A stretch of DNA of 41,987 nucleotides, taken from positions 1 to 41,987 of the forward strand of contig JAVBKF010000003.1 of NCBI GenBank assembly GCA_031554215.1, read 5' to 3'. Source of the DNA: JAVBKE01 sp031554215 (GTDB lineage: Bacteria > Bacillota > Bacilli > JARBTR01). Below are positions 1 through 7,993 of the stretch, in pieces. The translations under genes were made by a program, and so were the position numbers. Under the pieces are notes generated by a model. That model was not told the origin of the DNA and did no database searches. It was given only the letters and a program-made list of their open reading frames with translations. Position 1 is the first letter of the stretch. Every line of letters starts with the position of its first letter.

Positions 1-28
1 AGAATAGAAACAAACATTAATTAATCAG

Positions 29-991
29 ATGCTGGAAGTAGGCGGTAAGCGTCCGCTGATTGCCGGCAATATCGGTACAGTAGCCTGTGAAGTAGCACAA
101 ACTGCTACGAGCGATCAGACAATTGTCATCGAGATGTCCTCATTTCAATTAATGGGCGTGAAGACTTTTCGTCCACATGTCGCAGTATTTACGAATTTAT
201 ATGATGCCCATTTAGATTATCATGGTAGTCGTGCCGAGTATTTAGCAGCGAAGCTCAATGTTACCACTAACCAAACAACAGCAGATTATATTGTCTATAA
301 TGGCAATCAAGCAGAACTCGTAGCAAATTCCGCGATTTTCAAAGCGCAGGCAATTCCTTTTGCAATTGAAAAAAATCAGACCAATCAAGCATTTGCTTAT
401 GTAGAGGATGGCATGCTTTGCTTTGGTACTGAACAAATTCTAGCAGTAGCGAGGATTGTCCTCCCAGGTGCGCATTCACTTGAAAATATTTTAGCAGCAA
501 CCGCCGCAGCGAAATTGGTTGGGGTCAGTAATACCGCGATCGAGCAGGTACTAACAACATTTCAAGGTGTTGCACATCGATTTCAATTTGTTAGAGAACT
601 TCGCGGACGACGTTTCTACAATGATTCTAAGGCGACTAATATCGTGGCAGCAGCAAAAGCATTAGAGGCGTTCACGACGCCAACGATTCTGCTCGCTGGT
701 GGGCTTGACCGTGGGAATGAGTTCGATGAACTAACAGCTTCTTTGAAGCATGTGAAAGCGCTGGTTACTTTTGGGCAAACTGCACCGAAGCTAGCACGCG
801 TGGCACGAATGGTAGGGATTGAGGCGATTCATGTGGTAGCAGATGTCAGTGTTGCTGTTACAGCAGCTTTCGCATTGTCTGATGAGGGTGATACGATTTT
901 ACTGTCACCAGCATGTGCGAGTTGGGACCAGTATAAATCTTTTGAGGAACGTGGCACAGTATTTATGACAGCAGTTCAGGGGCTTTCGTAA
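29..991 (+). CDS. murD: UDP-N-acetylmuramoylalanine--D-glutamate ligase, 5'-truncated
   Basis: MurD adds D-glutamate to UDP-MurNAc-L-Ala in the cytoplasm. The visible 320 residues cover the central and C-terminal Mur-ligase domains: MSSFQL, AHLDYHGS, the GAHSLENILAA block, AHRFQFV, the FYNDSKATN block and the LLSPACASWDQ C-terminal signature. Family members are about 450 residues, so roughly 120-130 N-terminal residues, including the UDP-binding fold and the TNGKTT P-loop, are missing. The ATG at 29 is an internal methionine, not the true start. Upstream codons 8-28 still read KQTLINQ in frame, but codon 5-7 is TAG and no P-loop can be read, so either the window begins in damaged or low-quality sequence or the gene is broken. 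No dcw neighbour follows it. Confidence 0.9.
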   Translation: MLEVGGKRPLIAGNIGTVACEVAQTATSDQTIVIEMSSFQLMGVKTFRPHVAVFTNLYDAHLDYHGSRAEYLAAKLNVTTNQTTADYIVYNGNQAELVANSAIFKAQAIPFAIEKNQTNQAFAYVEDGMLCFGTEQILAVARIVLPGAHSLENILAATAAAKLVGVSNTAIEQVLTTFQGVAHRFQFVRELRGRRFYNDSKATNIVAAAKALEAFTTPTILLAGGLDRGNEFDELTASLKHVKALVTFGQTAPKLARVARMVGIEAIHVVADVSVAVTAAFALSDEGDTILLSPACASWDQYKSFEERGTVFMTAVQGLS

Positions 992-1011
992 CCAATATAA
1001 GATAAGCATAC

Positions 1012-1045
1012 TGACGGACAAGAAATCATTGATTCTTGTTCGTTC
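1012..1045 (+). terminator. hairpin after murD
   Basis: ACGGACAAGAA and TTCTTGTTCGT form an 11-bp stem (one G-T pair) 20 nt after the murD stop. It is nested inside a further CCAATA/TATTGG pair. It is followed by TCTTTG rather than a clean T-run, so it is a plausible but imperfect rho-independent terminator. Confidence 0.5.
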
Positions 1046-1557
1046 TTTGTATTGGTGAGTATTCAGCAGATACCAAACAAGCCCCACGCAGTTCAGCAGC
1101 TGGTTCCTGCGTGGGGCTTGTGACCGAGGGATACGGCAAATGATGCTGTATTCTAGTGCAGCGTGATGCAGAACGCCATTGCTGTAAACGCTGATCTGAA
1201 TTCCTGTTTGTTTATTTTCCATAAATCATGGGACCAAATTCCTATAAATGGTTTTAGATAGTACATTGACAAAAAATAATGTGAGAAAAATACCAGAAAC
1301 TTTAAATACTGCTTGGAAAACAGGTTGATATTCGGTACAATGGAGTCCCATACGCTAGATTTATGGTGTGTTTGATTACTTGATCTTTGTTTAGGGAACA
1401 ATAATTGTCTGGTTAGTACTAATTTGACGATCAGACCATGATTGCCTTTATCTGAATCATATGAATATCAGATTATTTTATTAAAAAGTGCAGATACTAG
1501 GCAGGTGGTCATCAATTTATCTAGCCATGGAAGTACATATATGATGGAGGGTTTCAA
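1046..1557. other. gene-free stretch
   Basis: No convincing gene. It holds an orphan 13-bp perfect hairpin (1079-1119) and a probable promoter (1313-1341). The rest is AT-rich sequence without recognisable content. Confidence 0.5.
1313..1341 (+). promoter_or_regulatory. sigma-A-type promoter, probably for the lipoprotein gene
   Basis: TTGGAA (1313-1318), 17-bp spacer, TACAAT (1336-1341). It would leave a leader of about 210 nt before the start at 1558. Confidence 0.4.
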
Positions 1558-2151
1558 ATGAAGTTTATAAAGAATCTATTGCTTGTTTTTCTAGCTGTAT
1601 TTGTGGCAGTTGCAGCCACTGGCTGTGGCAGCAACAAGGACTCAGGATCAGATAAGGAATCTTCAGCAAAGGTTTCTGACAATCTGTTTGATTTTCAAGT
1701 ATCCTTAGATGGAGAAGTCTACGCATTACCACTTAGTTACAGCGAACTTAAGGAAGATGGCTGGAAAACAAAAGAAGACTTAACGCGCATGCTGGAGCCA
1801 AATCAGTACAGTATTGGTATGGTATTCACCAAAGGTGACAAGGAAATATCATTGGAGCTTGTGAATACAAGTGACGCGGTAAAACCAATGGAAGATTGCC
1901 AAGTCGGTGGTATTGATACAAGCCCAGCTAAAGCCAAGAAGTTACCTGACTTAACACTTGCGAAGGGCATTGAAATTGGTGCTACCAAGGAAGAAATCAC
2001 GAAAGCCTACGGAGAACCATCACAAAAAACAGATGATCCCAACGCATTCACCTACATTGATGAAAATTATCAAATGGCCCAGTTCACCTTCAGTAAAGAC
2101 GACAATAAATTGGAAAATATTCTAATTAGAAATTTAGGGATTGTTGAATAG
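1558..2151 (+). CDS. putative lipoprotein of unknown function
   Basis: 197 residues. The N-terminus has KFIK followed by a hydrophobic stretch and the lipobox-like ATGC, placing the lipidated cysteine at residue 23, followed by a Ser/Lys/Asp-rich linker typical of a protein tethered outside the membrane. The mature part has no motif I can name. The ending (IEIGATKEEITKAYGEP and an FTYIDENYQ block) resembles the small beta-rich repeats of SmpA/OmlA/PepSY-like secreted proteins, where a G-x-s-x-e-e-v-x-x-x-y-G-x-P pattern is common, so a BLIP/SmpA-like fold is a guess. The start is supported by GGAGGG six bases upstream. It stands alone, with its own probable promoter and a strong terminator. 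Confidence 0.75.
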   Translation: MKFIKNLLLVFLAVFVAVAATGCGSNKDSGSDKESSAKVSDNLFDFQVSLDGEVYALPLSYSELKEDGWKTKEDLTRMLEPNQYSIGMVFTKGDKEISLELVNTSDAVKPMEDCQVGGIDTSPAKAKKLPDLTLAKGIEIGATKEEITKAYGEPSQKTDDPNAFTYIDENYQMAQFTFSKDDNKLENILIRNLGIVE

Positions 2152-2191
2152 ACCAAACAAATGCCCGGCCGCACTTAATGCGATACATGAC

Positions 2192-2242
2192 AATCGAAAG
2201 ACCGTACAAGGTAAATAACCCTTGTCTGTCTTTCGATTTTTT
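2192..2242 (+). terminator. rho-independent terminator of the lipoprotein gene
   Basis: AATCGAAAGAC pairs with GTCTTTCGATT, with an inner ACAAGG/CCTTGT helix, followed by seven T. It lies 40 nt after the stop. Confidence 0.9.
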
Positions 2243-2496
2243 TGGCTGATTTAAACAGCTGATCTCGCCACGGAAGTCTTTGCTGATTTTGTGTCCATAT
2301 ATGTTTACAAGCAATCATTTTGGCATCCGTAATGCTTAAGAAAAATGAATCACCCTACTCGAATAAATCAAAATCATTTGGATATAAAATAACTGATTTT
2401 GAGAATTCATTTTTGCCATAAAAAAATTTTATTTTGCGAAGTGCCACTGTGATGAGGTTTTCGCACAAGACCATAAAAAAAATCAAAATGCAATAC

Positions 2497-2548
2497 TTAA
2501 CATACTAAATATAGTATGCTATAGTTTGTATAACACTAAATACTCACG
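2497..2548 (+). promoter_or_regulatory. nrdJ promoter with tandem NrdR-box-like sites
   Basis: TTAACA (2497-2502), 17-bp spacer, TATAGT (2520-2525). ATACTAAATATAGTAT (2502-2517) fills the spacer and resembles the 16-bp NrdR box. A second, half-degenerate copy ACACTAAATACTCACG starts at 2533, exactly 31 bp later, the spacing known for NrdR box pairs. NrdR is the ATP/dATP-sensing repressor of ribonucleotide reductase genes. Repression by NrdR is inferred. Confidence 0.7.
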
Positions 2549-2593
2549 AATATATGTACGCCTTTTAATTGATTAGAGCAGGAGGAAACGAAG

Positions 2594-5140
2594 TTGAACG
2601 TCACATTAGAACTTGAAACAAACAAGATAGATCAATTAAACCTAGATATTGCAAAATTTGAAGAAGTTTTTGAAATTACCAAAGAGATGAAAACCACACA
2701 TGAGGGCGTTTCAAGGCTTGTTATGCTTGATCGTTATTCATTTAAAGACTCGGAGAAGAAGACGATTAAGATTGGTGACCTAGTCATTCTGACGGTCAAA
2801 TCCGATCCTAAATTTCCTGCAAGAGGGCTCGGTAGAATTTGTGCGCTTGATTTGAAGAACCGTGAGGCTGACATTTTGGTTGATGAGGAATTTAGGCATG
2901 TATTGACCAATGATAACGAAGTGGCAACTGGCACTGTTAAGCGTTCATTTAATGAGTTTGATAAGCCGCTTGAGATTTATTATGAGCAGATTGCAAAGCG
3001 AAATGCAAAAGGGCTCAGTCAGGTAGAGAAAACAGCAGCACTTCGGAAGGAATGGTTTGAGAAATTCTATCATGAACTGATGAATCTGAACTTTGTACCT
3101 GCTGGTCGTGTGCTTTATGGCGCCGGAACAAACAGCCAAGTGACTTTCTTTAATTGTTACGTGACACCGTTTGTTCAAGATTCACGTGACGGAATTTCAA
3201 CGCATCGAAAGAAGATCACGGAAATTATGAGCCGTGGTGGTGGTGTTGGTACGAATGGTTCAACATTACGCCCGAGAAATACGCTCGCAAGAGGGGTGAA
3301 TGGTCGTTCGTCAGGTGCCGTTTCATGGCTAGATGATATCGCAAAGCTGACACATTTAGTAGAGCAAGGCGGTTCTCGCCGTGGTGCTCAAATGATTATG
3401 ATGTCAGATTGGCACCCGGACATTGTCGAATTCATTATTTCAAAAATGCAGAACCCGCGGATTTTGCAATTCTTAGTGGAGACTTCAAAAGACGAAAGCA
3501 TTAGACAGATTGCTAAGGACAAACTAAAATTTGTTCCGCTAAATGATAGCGAACTAGCGATGTATTCTGTGATTTCTTCAAAGAAAAACGTTGTCGATAG
3601 TGGTTTTTCTGAAACAATGATCGGGTATGCAGATGAAAAACTACGTGTTGGTGGGGATTATACGGTACATAATCCAGACTTTCTTTCAGGAGCCAATATT
3701 TCTGTTTGTATTACAAATGATTTCATGAAGGCGATTGAAGAGGATCGTGATTATGAGCTGCGTTTCCCAGATGTAGAATCGTATACACCTCTGGAGATGG
3801 CTTTCTATAATGACAACTGGCATGATGTTGGTGACGCCAGGGAGTGGGCTGAGATGGGCTATAAGGTGCGAACATATCGCACGATTCGTGCCCGCGAACT
3901 ATGGAATTTGATCAATATTTGTGCCACTTATTCGGCAGAACCAGGGATCTTTTTCATTGATAATGCCAATGAAATGACCAACGCTAAGGCATACGGACAG
4001 AAAGTAGTCGCAACCAATCCTTGCGGGGAGCAGCCGCTTGCGCCTTGGTCAGTTTGTAACTTGGCAGCGATCAATCTAGCATCGATGGTTGATAAACTGG
4101 CGAAGACGGTTGATTTTGAGAAGCTGAAGGAGACGGTTCGTGTGGGTGTTCGTATGCAGGATAATGTCATTGATGCAACCCCTTATTTCCTTGAAGAGAA
4201 CACACTGCAAGCAAAAGGGGAGCGGCGCGTTGGGCTAGGTGTTATGGGACTGCATGATCTTTTGATATACTGTGAGCAGCAGTATGGATCACCTTCTGCG
4301 AATCAGCTAGTTGATCAAGTGTTTGAAGCCATTGCCACAACGGCATATGAAGCGTCGATTGACCTTGCGAAGGAGAAGGGAAGCTTTGGTTTTCTTGAAG
4401 CGAATTCTGAGGAAGAAACACGCGCATTGCGTAAGCGTTTTACTGAGTCGGGCTATATGAAGAAAATGCCTGAGCCTATTCGTCAAGGGATACTTGCACA
4501 TGGTATTCGCAACTCGCATTTGCTAACTGTAGCGCCAACAGGAAGCACTGGAACGATGGTTGGGGTATCCACAGGACTTGAGCCTTATTATTCATTTTCA
4601 TATTTCCGGAGCGGTCGATTAGGGAAATTTATCGAGGTCAAAGCGGATATTGTCCAAGAATATTTAGCGCATCACCCAGAGGCAGACCCTGATGAGTTAC
4701 CAGCATGGTTCATTTCAGCAATGGAACTACGCCCGGAAGATCATGCGGATGTGCAGTGTATTATCCAACGCTGGGTAGATAGTTCAATCAGCAAAACAGT
4801 CAATGCACCAAAAGGGTATACTGTTTCTGAGGTTGAAAAAGTATATGAGCGATTATATAAAGGTGGTGCCAAAGGTGGAACTGTTTATGTCGATGGTAGC
4901 CGTGATTCACAGGTACTATCGCTTACTTCAGAAGAAAATGTGCAACAAGAATTTGACATGCTTGACAAGAAGCCGGTTGTTGTTCTGATGGACACGATTT
5001 CTGAATTAACGTCAACAGATGTCACTTACGGTAGCGAAGTTGGCGAGATTTGCCCAATTTGTCGTGTTGGTACGGTTGAAAGCCTTGGTGGCTGCAATTC
5101 TTGTACGAGTTGTGGTGCGCAGCTCAAGTGTGGCTTGTAA
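2594..5140 (+). CDS. nrdJ: adenosylcobalamin-dependent (class II) ribonucleoside-triphosphate/diphosphate reductase
   Basis: Reduces ribonucleotides to deoxyribonucleotides using a coenzyme-B12 radical, independently of oxygen. Of 848 residues, the catalytic barrel shows FFNCY (~185), which supplies one redox cysteine, the glycine-rich SRGGGVGTNGS block (~215), the core NPCGE (~475-479) holding the thiyl cysteine and partner residues, and SVCNLAAINLAS with the second redox cysteine. The APTGSTGTMVGVSTG loop is the usual phosphate-binding segment. The C-terminus (~818 on) has CPICRVG and CNSCTSCG cysteine pairs, probably a zinc/redox tail that re-reduces the active site. The start is TTG, chosen because AGGAGG lies 8 bases upstream. 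Expression is probably controlled by the NrdR-like boxes before it. No cobalamin riboswitch is visible. The residues around 270-330 (MQNPRILQFLVETSKDES) look like a family-specific insertion. Confidence 0.93.
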   Translation: MNVTLELETNKIDQLNLDIAKFEEVFEITKEMKTTHEGVSRLVMLDRYSFKDSEKKTIKIGDLVILTVKSDPKFPARGLGRICALDLKNREADILVDEEFRHVLTNDNEVATGTVKRSFNEFDKPLEIYYEQIAKRNAKGLSQVEKTAALRKEWFEKFYHELMNLNFVPAGRVLYGAGTNSQVTFFNCYVTPFVQDSRDGISTHRKKITEIMSRGGGVGTNGSTLRPRNTLARGVNGRSSGAVSWLDDIAKLTHLVEQGGSRRGAQMIMMSDWHPDIVEFIISKMQNPRILQFLVETSKDESIRQIAKDKLKFVPLNDSELAMYSVISSKKNVVDSGFSETMIGYADEKLRVGGDYTVHNPDFLSGANISVCITNDFMKAIEEDRDYELRFPDVESYTPLEMAFYNDNWHDVGDAREWAEMGYKVRTYRTIRARELWNLINICATYSAEPGIFFIDNANEMTNAKAYGQKVVATNPCGEQPLAPWSVCNLAAINLASMVDKLAKTVDFEKLKETVRVGVRMQDNVIDATPYFLEENTLQAKGERRVGLGVMGLHDLLIYCEQQYGSPSANQLVDQVFEAIATTAYEASIDLAKEKGSFGFLEANSEEETRALRKRFTESGYMKKMPEPIRQGILAHGIRNSHLLTVAPTGSTGTMVGVSTGLEPYYSFSYFRSGRLGKFIEVKADIVQEYLAHHPEADPDELPAWFISAMELRPEDHADVQCIIQRWVDSSISKTVNAPKGYTVSEVEKVYERLYKGGAKGGTVYVDGSRDSQVLSLTSEENVQQEFDMLDKKPVVVLMDTISELTSTDVTYGSEVGEICPICRVGTVESLGGCNSCTSCGAQLKCGL

Positions 5141-5150
5141 TAGAAAGGGC

Positions 5151-5189
5151 GCTAGGTATTTGCGAACATTTCGTTAGCAGATGCCTAGC
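5151..5189 (+). other. stem-loop between nrdJ and the thioredoxin-like gene
   Basis: GCTAGGTATTTGC and GCAGATGCCTAGC form an imperfect stem with a 13-nt loop, with no T-run. It could stabilise or attenuate a read-through transcript into the downstream gene, whose start is 30 nt away. Confidence 0.5.
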
Positions 5190-5218
5190 TGTCTATATAG
5201 ATAAAGGGGTTTAGATTT

Positions 5219-5869
5219 GTGAAAAAGAAGATTGCATTTTTAATCGTGATGATTGTTACATTTCTGATTGTACTGTTTACGATTGATATTCGTCTTGGTG
5301 TTGATGCAGCAGTGGTCACTCAGAACGATGCTCAGTGGTATTCGTTGTTTACAAGGAGTACTTTAGTTACGGCAAGCCTCACTTGTCTATTCTGGATCAT
5401 GATGCTTAGAAAGCCCAGAGACCTTTTTGTCGCGCTTGCTGTGTTGTCCTCGTTTCTGATGGTGACGAGTTTTGGTGGTTTTCTGAAAAGCGCTACGAAT
5501 TACGAAGCGGTCAACATTGCATCGCCAGCAGACACGGATAATCTTGTAGCAGTTAGCTTTGCGGAGGTTGAGCAATTGGTTGCTGGTAGTGAACCGTCAC
5601 TGGTTTATATTGGTCGCCCTAATTGTCCTTATTGTGCAGCGTTTGCACCAAAACTAAATAAGCTTGTAGCTGAGACTGACACAACAATGTACTACTATGA
5701 TGTCTATGATGTGAAGACAAATGACCCAGAGATGTATGAGCAACAAATGAAAAGCCTTGGGGTGAGTGGTGTGCCAACAGTGCTAGAAGTTGCGAATGGT
5801 GAAGTTAGTAGAAATATTTCTGGTGATGATATCTATAAAGAGACGGAGGCGTTGATTAGGCCGGAGTAG
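5219..5869 (+). CDS. membrane-anchored thioredoxin-like protein (PedC/BrcD-like)
   Basis: 216 residues. Three predicted membrane segments (about 5-23, 47-65, 70-88), then a thioredoxin-fold domain with the redox motif CPYC in YIGRPNCPYC (~137-140) and a cis-proline region GVSGVPTV. By the positive-inside rule (KKK at the N-terminus, RKPRD after segment 2) the thioredoxin domain faces outside, so it is more likely a thiol-disulfide oxidoreductase of secreted proteins than the reductant for NrdJ. The IGRPNCPYC context resembles bacteriocin-associated PedC/BrcD proteins, but no bacteriocin gene is visible. The start is GTG with AAAGGGG upstream. It follows nrdJ by 78 nt and may share its transcript. 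Confidence 0.75.
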   Translation: MKKKIAFLIVMIVTFLIVLFTIDIRLGVDAAVVTQNDAQWYSLFTRSTLVTASLTCLFWIMMLRKPRDLFVALAVLSSFLMVTSFGGFLKSATNYEAVNIASPADTDNLVAVSFAEVEQLVAGSEPSLVYIGRPNCPYCAAFAPKLNKLVAETDTTMYYYDVYDVKTNDPEMYEQQMKSLGVSGVPTVLEVANGEVSRNISGDDIYKETEALIRPE

Positions 5870-6050
5870 GTATTGTGATTCCCTTTAGCAGGGCCGTTAT
5901 CTTAAACCAGAATAGGGTAGTGATGCGATAATGAAAAGGAGACCTGCTGAACTGCGTTTTCTATGATATGCAAGGACGAAACACGTAAATGGGCTAACAA
6001 AATCACTGAAATGTTACCAGAAAAACAGGACTTACAAAAAAAGACAAAAC

Positions 6051-6265
6051 GTCAGTATGAGGTGAGGCCACTGAAAAAGTCCTATTCTGTTTAGAAATGA
6101 AATTGCCAAAATACAGAATCCGAGAAAATCGCCATCTCCACTTGCCCAAGTGGGGAGCTTAGTTTGAATTCCCCTCATTTTCGATCCGAAAATGGGTATG
6201 GTTTTTTCAGGAAGTTGCCTTTCTAGAATTTTTGCGGACTTTCTCAGTAGGCCTCGGTCAGTATG
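6051..6265. mobile_element. MITE-like element with terminal inverted repeats and 9-bp direct repeats
   Basis: GAGGCCACTGAAAAAGTCC (6064-6082) is matched in inverted orientation by GGACTTTCTCAGTAGGCCTC (6236-6255), with one indel and one substitution. The pair is bracketed by identical 9-bp direct repeats GTCAGTATG at 6051-6059 and 6257-6265, as expected for a target-site duplication. The interior (~197 bp) codes for nothing and contains two hairpins (6135-6157 and 6171-6197). The right-hand hairpin is followed by a T-run, so it may act as a terminator. The TIR resembles ends of IS1182-type insertion sequences, but that is from memory only. Confidence 0.65.
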
Positions 6266-6385
6266 CCTCAGTTTTTTCATATGATCTGATTTCATTTCAT
6301 CCCCCAAAATACTCAAACGAAGCCCGTACTGTAGTTCTTTTTCTAGGACCGCTCACTACAATGGTAATAAGTGAGGTGTTGGGGA

Positions 6386-7264
6386 ATGCAAACTGAAATC
6401 GATGGTGTTTTTTCCGGTGGTGGTATGAAAGGGTTTGCCTTAATCGGTGCAATTGAGGCAGCGGAAGCGCATGGCTATCTGTTTAAACGGGTTGCTGGCG
6501 CCAGTGCTGGCGCAATTGCAGCAGCTTTTTTGGCAGCGGGTTATACAGGAGCGGAAATGCATCAGCTCCTCATCGAGGCACCGCGGCGAAAATTCATGGA
6601 TGCTCGTTTTCACGCTTTTCCTTTTCTTAAATGGCTTGCTTTGTATTGGAGCATGGGTCTTTATAAGGGGGATGCGCTTGAAAAATGGCTTGCTGAGAAA
6701 TTAGCACTGCGTGGCGTGGTTAGCTTTAATGATATAGCACCGGGAACACTGAAGATTATCGTGTCGGATGTGTCCAATAATCAATTAATTGTCTTGCCAG
6801 ATGACTTACCGAAGTATCAATTGGACCCAGAACAGTTTTCTGTAGCCAAAGCAGTGCGGATGAGTGCCAGTATTCCGTTTATCTTTCGCCCAGTGAAATT
6901 GAAGGAGGATTTAATTGTCGATGGCGGCTTGCTCAGTAATTTCCCAATGTGGCTATTCAGCGGGAAAGATACGCCTAAAGAGCGCCCGGTTCTCGGAATT
7001 AGACTTACACCTAAGGAGAAGGCGGTTGAAAAAAGACAGATAAAAAATTCATTAGAAATGTTTTCTGCGCTGTTCAACACGATGCTCACGGCGCATGACC
7101 TTCGTTATATTTCTCGGAAAATTGAAGATGATATCATTTTCATTTCCCTCAAGGAAGGGATTTCAGCAGATTTTGATTTGTCTAGAAAAGAGTGCAAAGA
7201 ACTGATTAGAACAGGGCGGAGGACCGCAGAAACATTTTTTCAATCATGGAAACATGAAATGTAA
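6386..7264 (+). CDS. patatin-like phospholipase family protein
   Basis: Patatin-fold acyl hydrolases use a Ser-Asp dyad to cleave lipid ester bonds. The 292-residue protein shows the whole signature: the oxyanion hole SGGGMKG (10-16), the nucleophile elbow GASAG with Ser40, and the DGG catalytic aspartate motif in IVDGGLLSNFP (~178). This order and length match the bacterial cytoplasmic YlbK-like group. There is no signal peptide. I chose the ATG at 6386 because GAGGTG lies seven bases before it; the in-frame GTG at 6371 has no good ribosome binding site. The gene stands alone between the MITE-like element and the rhodanese gene. The substrate is unknown. Confidence 0.88.
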   Translation: MQTEIDGVFSGGGMKGFALIGAIEAAEAHGYLFKRVAGASAGAIAAAFLAAGYTGAEMHQLLIEAPRRKFMDARFHAFPFLKWLALYWSMGLYKGDALEKWLAEKLALRGVVSFNDIAPGTLKIIVSDVSNNQLIVLPDDLPKYQLDPEQFSVAKAVRMSASIPFIFRPVKLKEDLIVDGGLLSNFPMWLFSGKDTPKERPVLGIRLTPKEKAVEKRQIKNSLEMFSALFNTMLTAHDLRYISRKIEDDIIFISLKEGISADFDLSRKECKELIRTGRRTAETFFQSWKHEM

Positions 7265-7343
7265 TCAAGAACAATAAGGGGGCAAATCCGTATCAATGGG
7301 TCTGCTCACTTTGCGGTTGTTTATGAATAAATGAATTCGATGC

Positions 7344-7372
7344 TTTTCAGTTTGCCGTTGTGATAGTATAAT
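7344..7372 (+). promoter_or_regulatory. promoter of the rhodanese gene
   Basis: TTTTCA (7344-7349), 17-bp spacer, TATAAT (7367-7372), about 34 nt before the start codon. Confidence 0.5.
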
Positions 7373-7405
7373 AAGCAGTAGCTTATTTATTTAAAGGAGA
7401 AAACC

Positions 7406-7783
7406 ATGTCACCATTTATTTTTTTACTCATTATGCTCGTTATTTTGGTAGGGTATATACTCTATAACTATTTTCGTCAGAAGAAGATTTCAACGATTCT
7501 TTCCGAGGAGGAATTTGTTGCAGGGTATCGTAAGGCGCAATTAATTGACTTGCGTGAAAACGTTGATTTTAAAAGTGGTCATATCCTCGGTGCTAGAAAT
7601 ATTCCACTGAACCAGATGAAGAATTATATAATGGGGATGAGGAAGGATCAACCAATCTATCTCTATTGTCAAAATCAAGTTCGTAGTCAGCGTGCAGCTA
7701 GCATTTTATACAAGGCTGGTTTTAGGAATATTTCTGTCTTAAGTGGTGGCTACAAAAAGTGGACAGGCAAGATTAAGAAGTAA
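7406..7783 (+). CDS. membrane-anchored rhodanese-like domain protein (YqhL-like)
   Basis: 125 residues: one N-terminal membrane helix (about 2-22), then a single rhodanese domain at the cytoplasmic face. The domain has the LIDLRE start, GHILGARNIPL in the middle and the active-site loop with Cys88 in YCQNQVRS, followed by the closing GGYKKW motif. Rhodanese domains carry sulfane sulfur on this cysteine; the donor and acceptor here are unknown. B. subtilis YqhL has the same size and layout. The start has AAAGGAG upstream. A very strong hairpin terminator follows and also serves the convergent murB side. Confidence 0.85.
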   Translation: MSPFIFLLIMLVILVGYILYNYFRQKKISTILSEEEFVAGYRKAQLIDLRENVDFKSGHILGARNIPLNQMKNYIMGMRKDQPIYLYCQNQVRSQRAASILYKAGFRNISVLSGGYKKWTGKIKK

Positions 7784-7850
7784 AGCTACTCTATATAGTA
7801 GGGCTTATGGAAATAGTGCCCCTTCTATGCAATTCACTGGCTATCAAATG

Positions 7851-7895
7851 AAGAAGCGATTACGGCAGAAATGCTGTAATCGCTTCTTTATTGTT
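7851..7895. terminator. bidirectional terminator between rhodanese gene and murB
   Basis: GAAGCGATTACGGCA, a GAAA tetraloop, then TGCTGTAATCGCTTC: a 15-bp stem with one G-T pair, with TTTATT on one side and A-rich sequence on the other. Confidence 0.9.
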
Positions 7896-7993
7896 ACGTA
7901 TGCTAGGGAACGATTACTGGTAGTAGTCTATCAAGTGAAATTGATTGCTTAATGAACGCTAGCGTGTCAGTTTTTCCGCTTCCCGCGCATCCT

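Noticed and set aside
905..1401. Two overlapping minus-strand ORFs in the murD spacer
   Set aside because: They cross the murD terminator and the 13-bp hairpin, lack ribosome binding sites and have cysteine/tryptophan-rich, non-protein-like composition.
2430..2470. Possible cobalamin riboswitch upstream of nrdJ (GCCACTG motif)
   Set aside because: Only the GCCACTG string inside a TGCGAA/TTCGCA hairpin matches; the other conserved B12-element segments are absent.
5219..5869. Thioredoxin-like protein as the dedicated reductant of NrdJ
   Set aside because: Predicted topology puts the CPYC domain outside the cell; cytoplasmic TrxA at 28484 is the better candidate.
6032..6316. 94-residue minus-strand ORF
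   Set aside because: It runs through the MITE-like element and its hairpins, has no ribosome binding site and no protein-like conservation.
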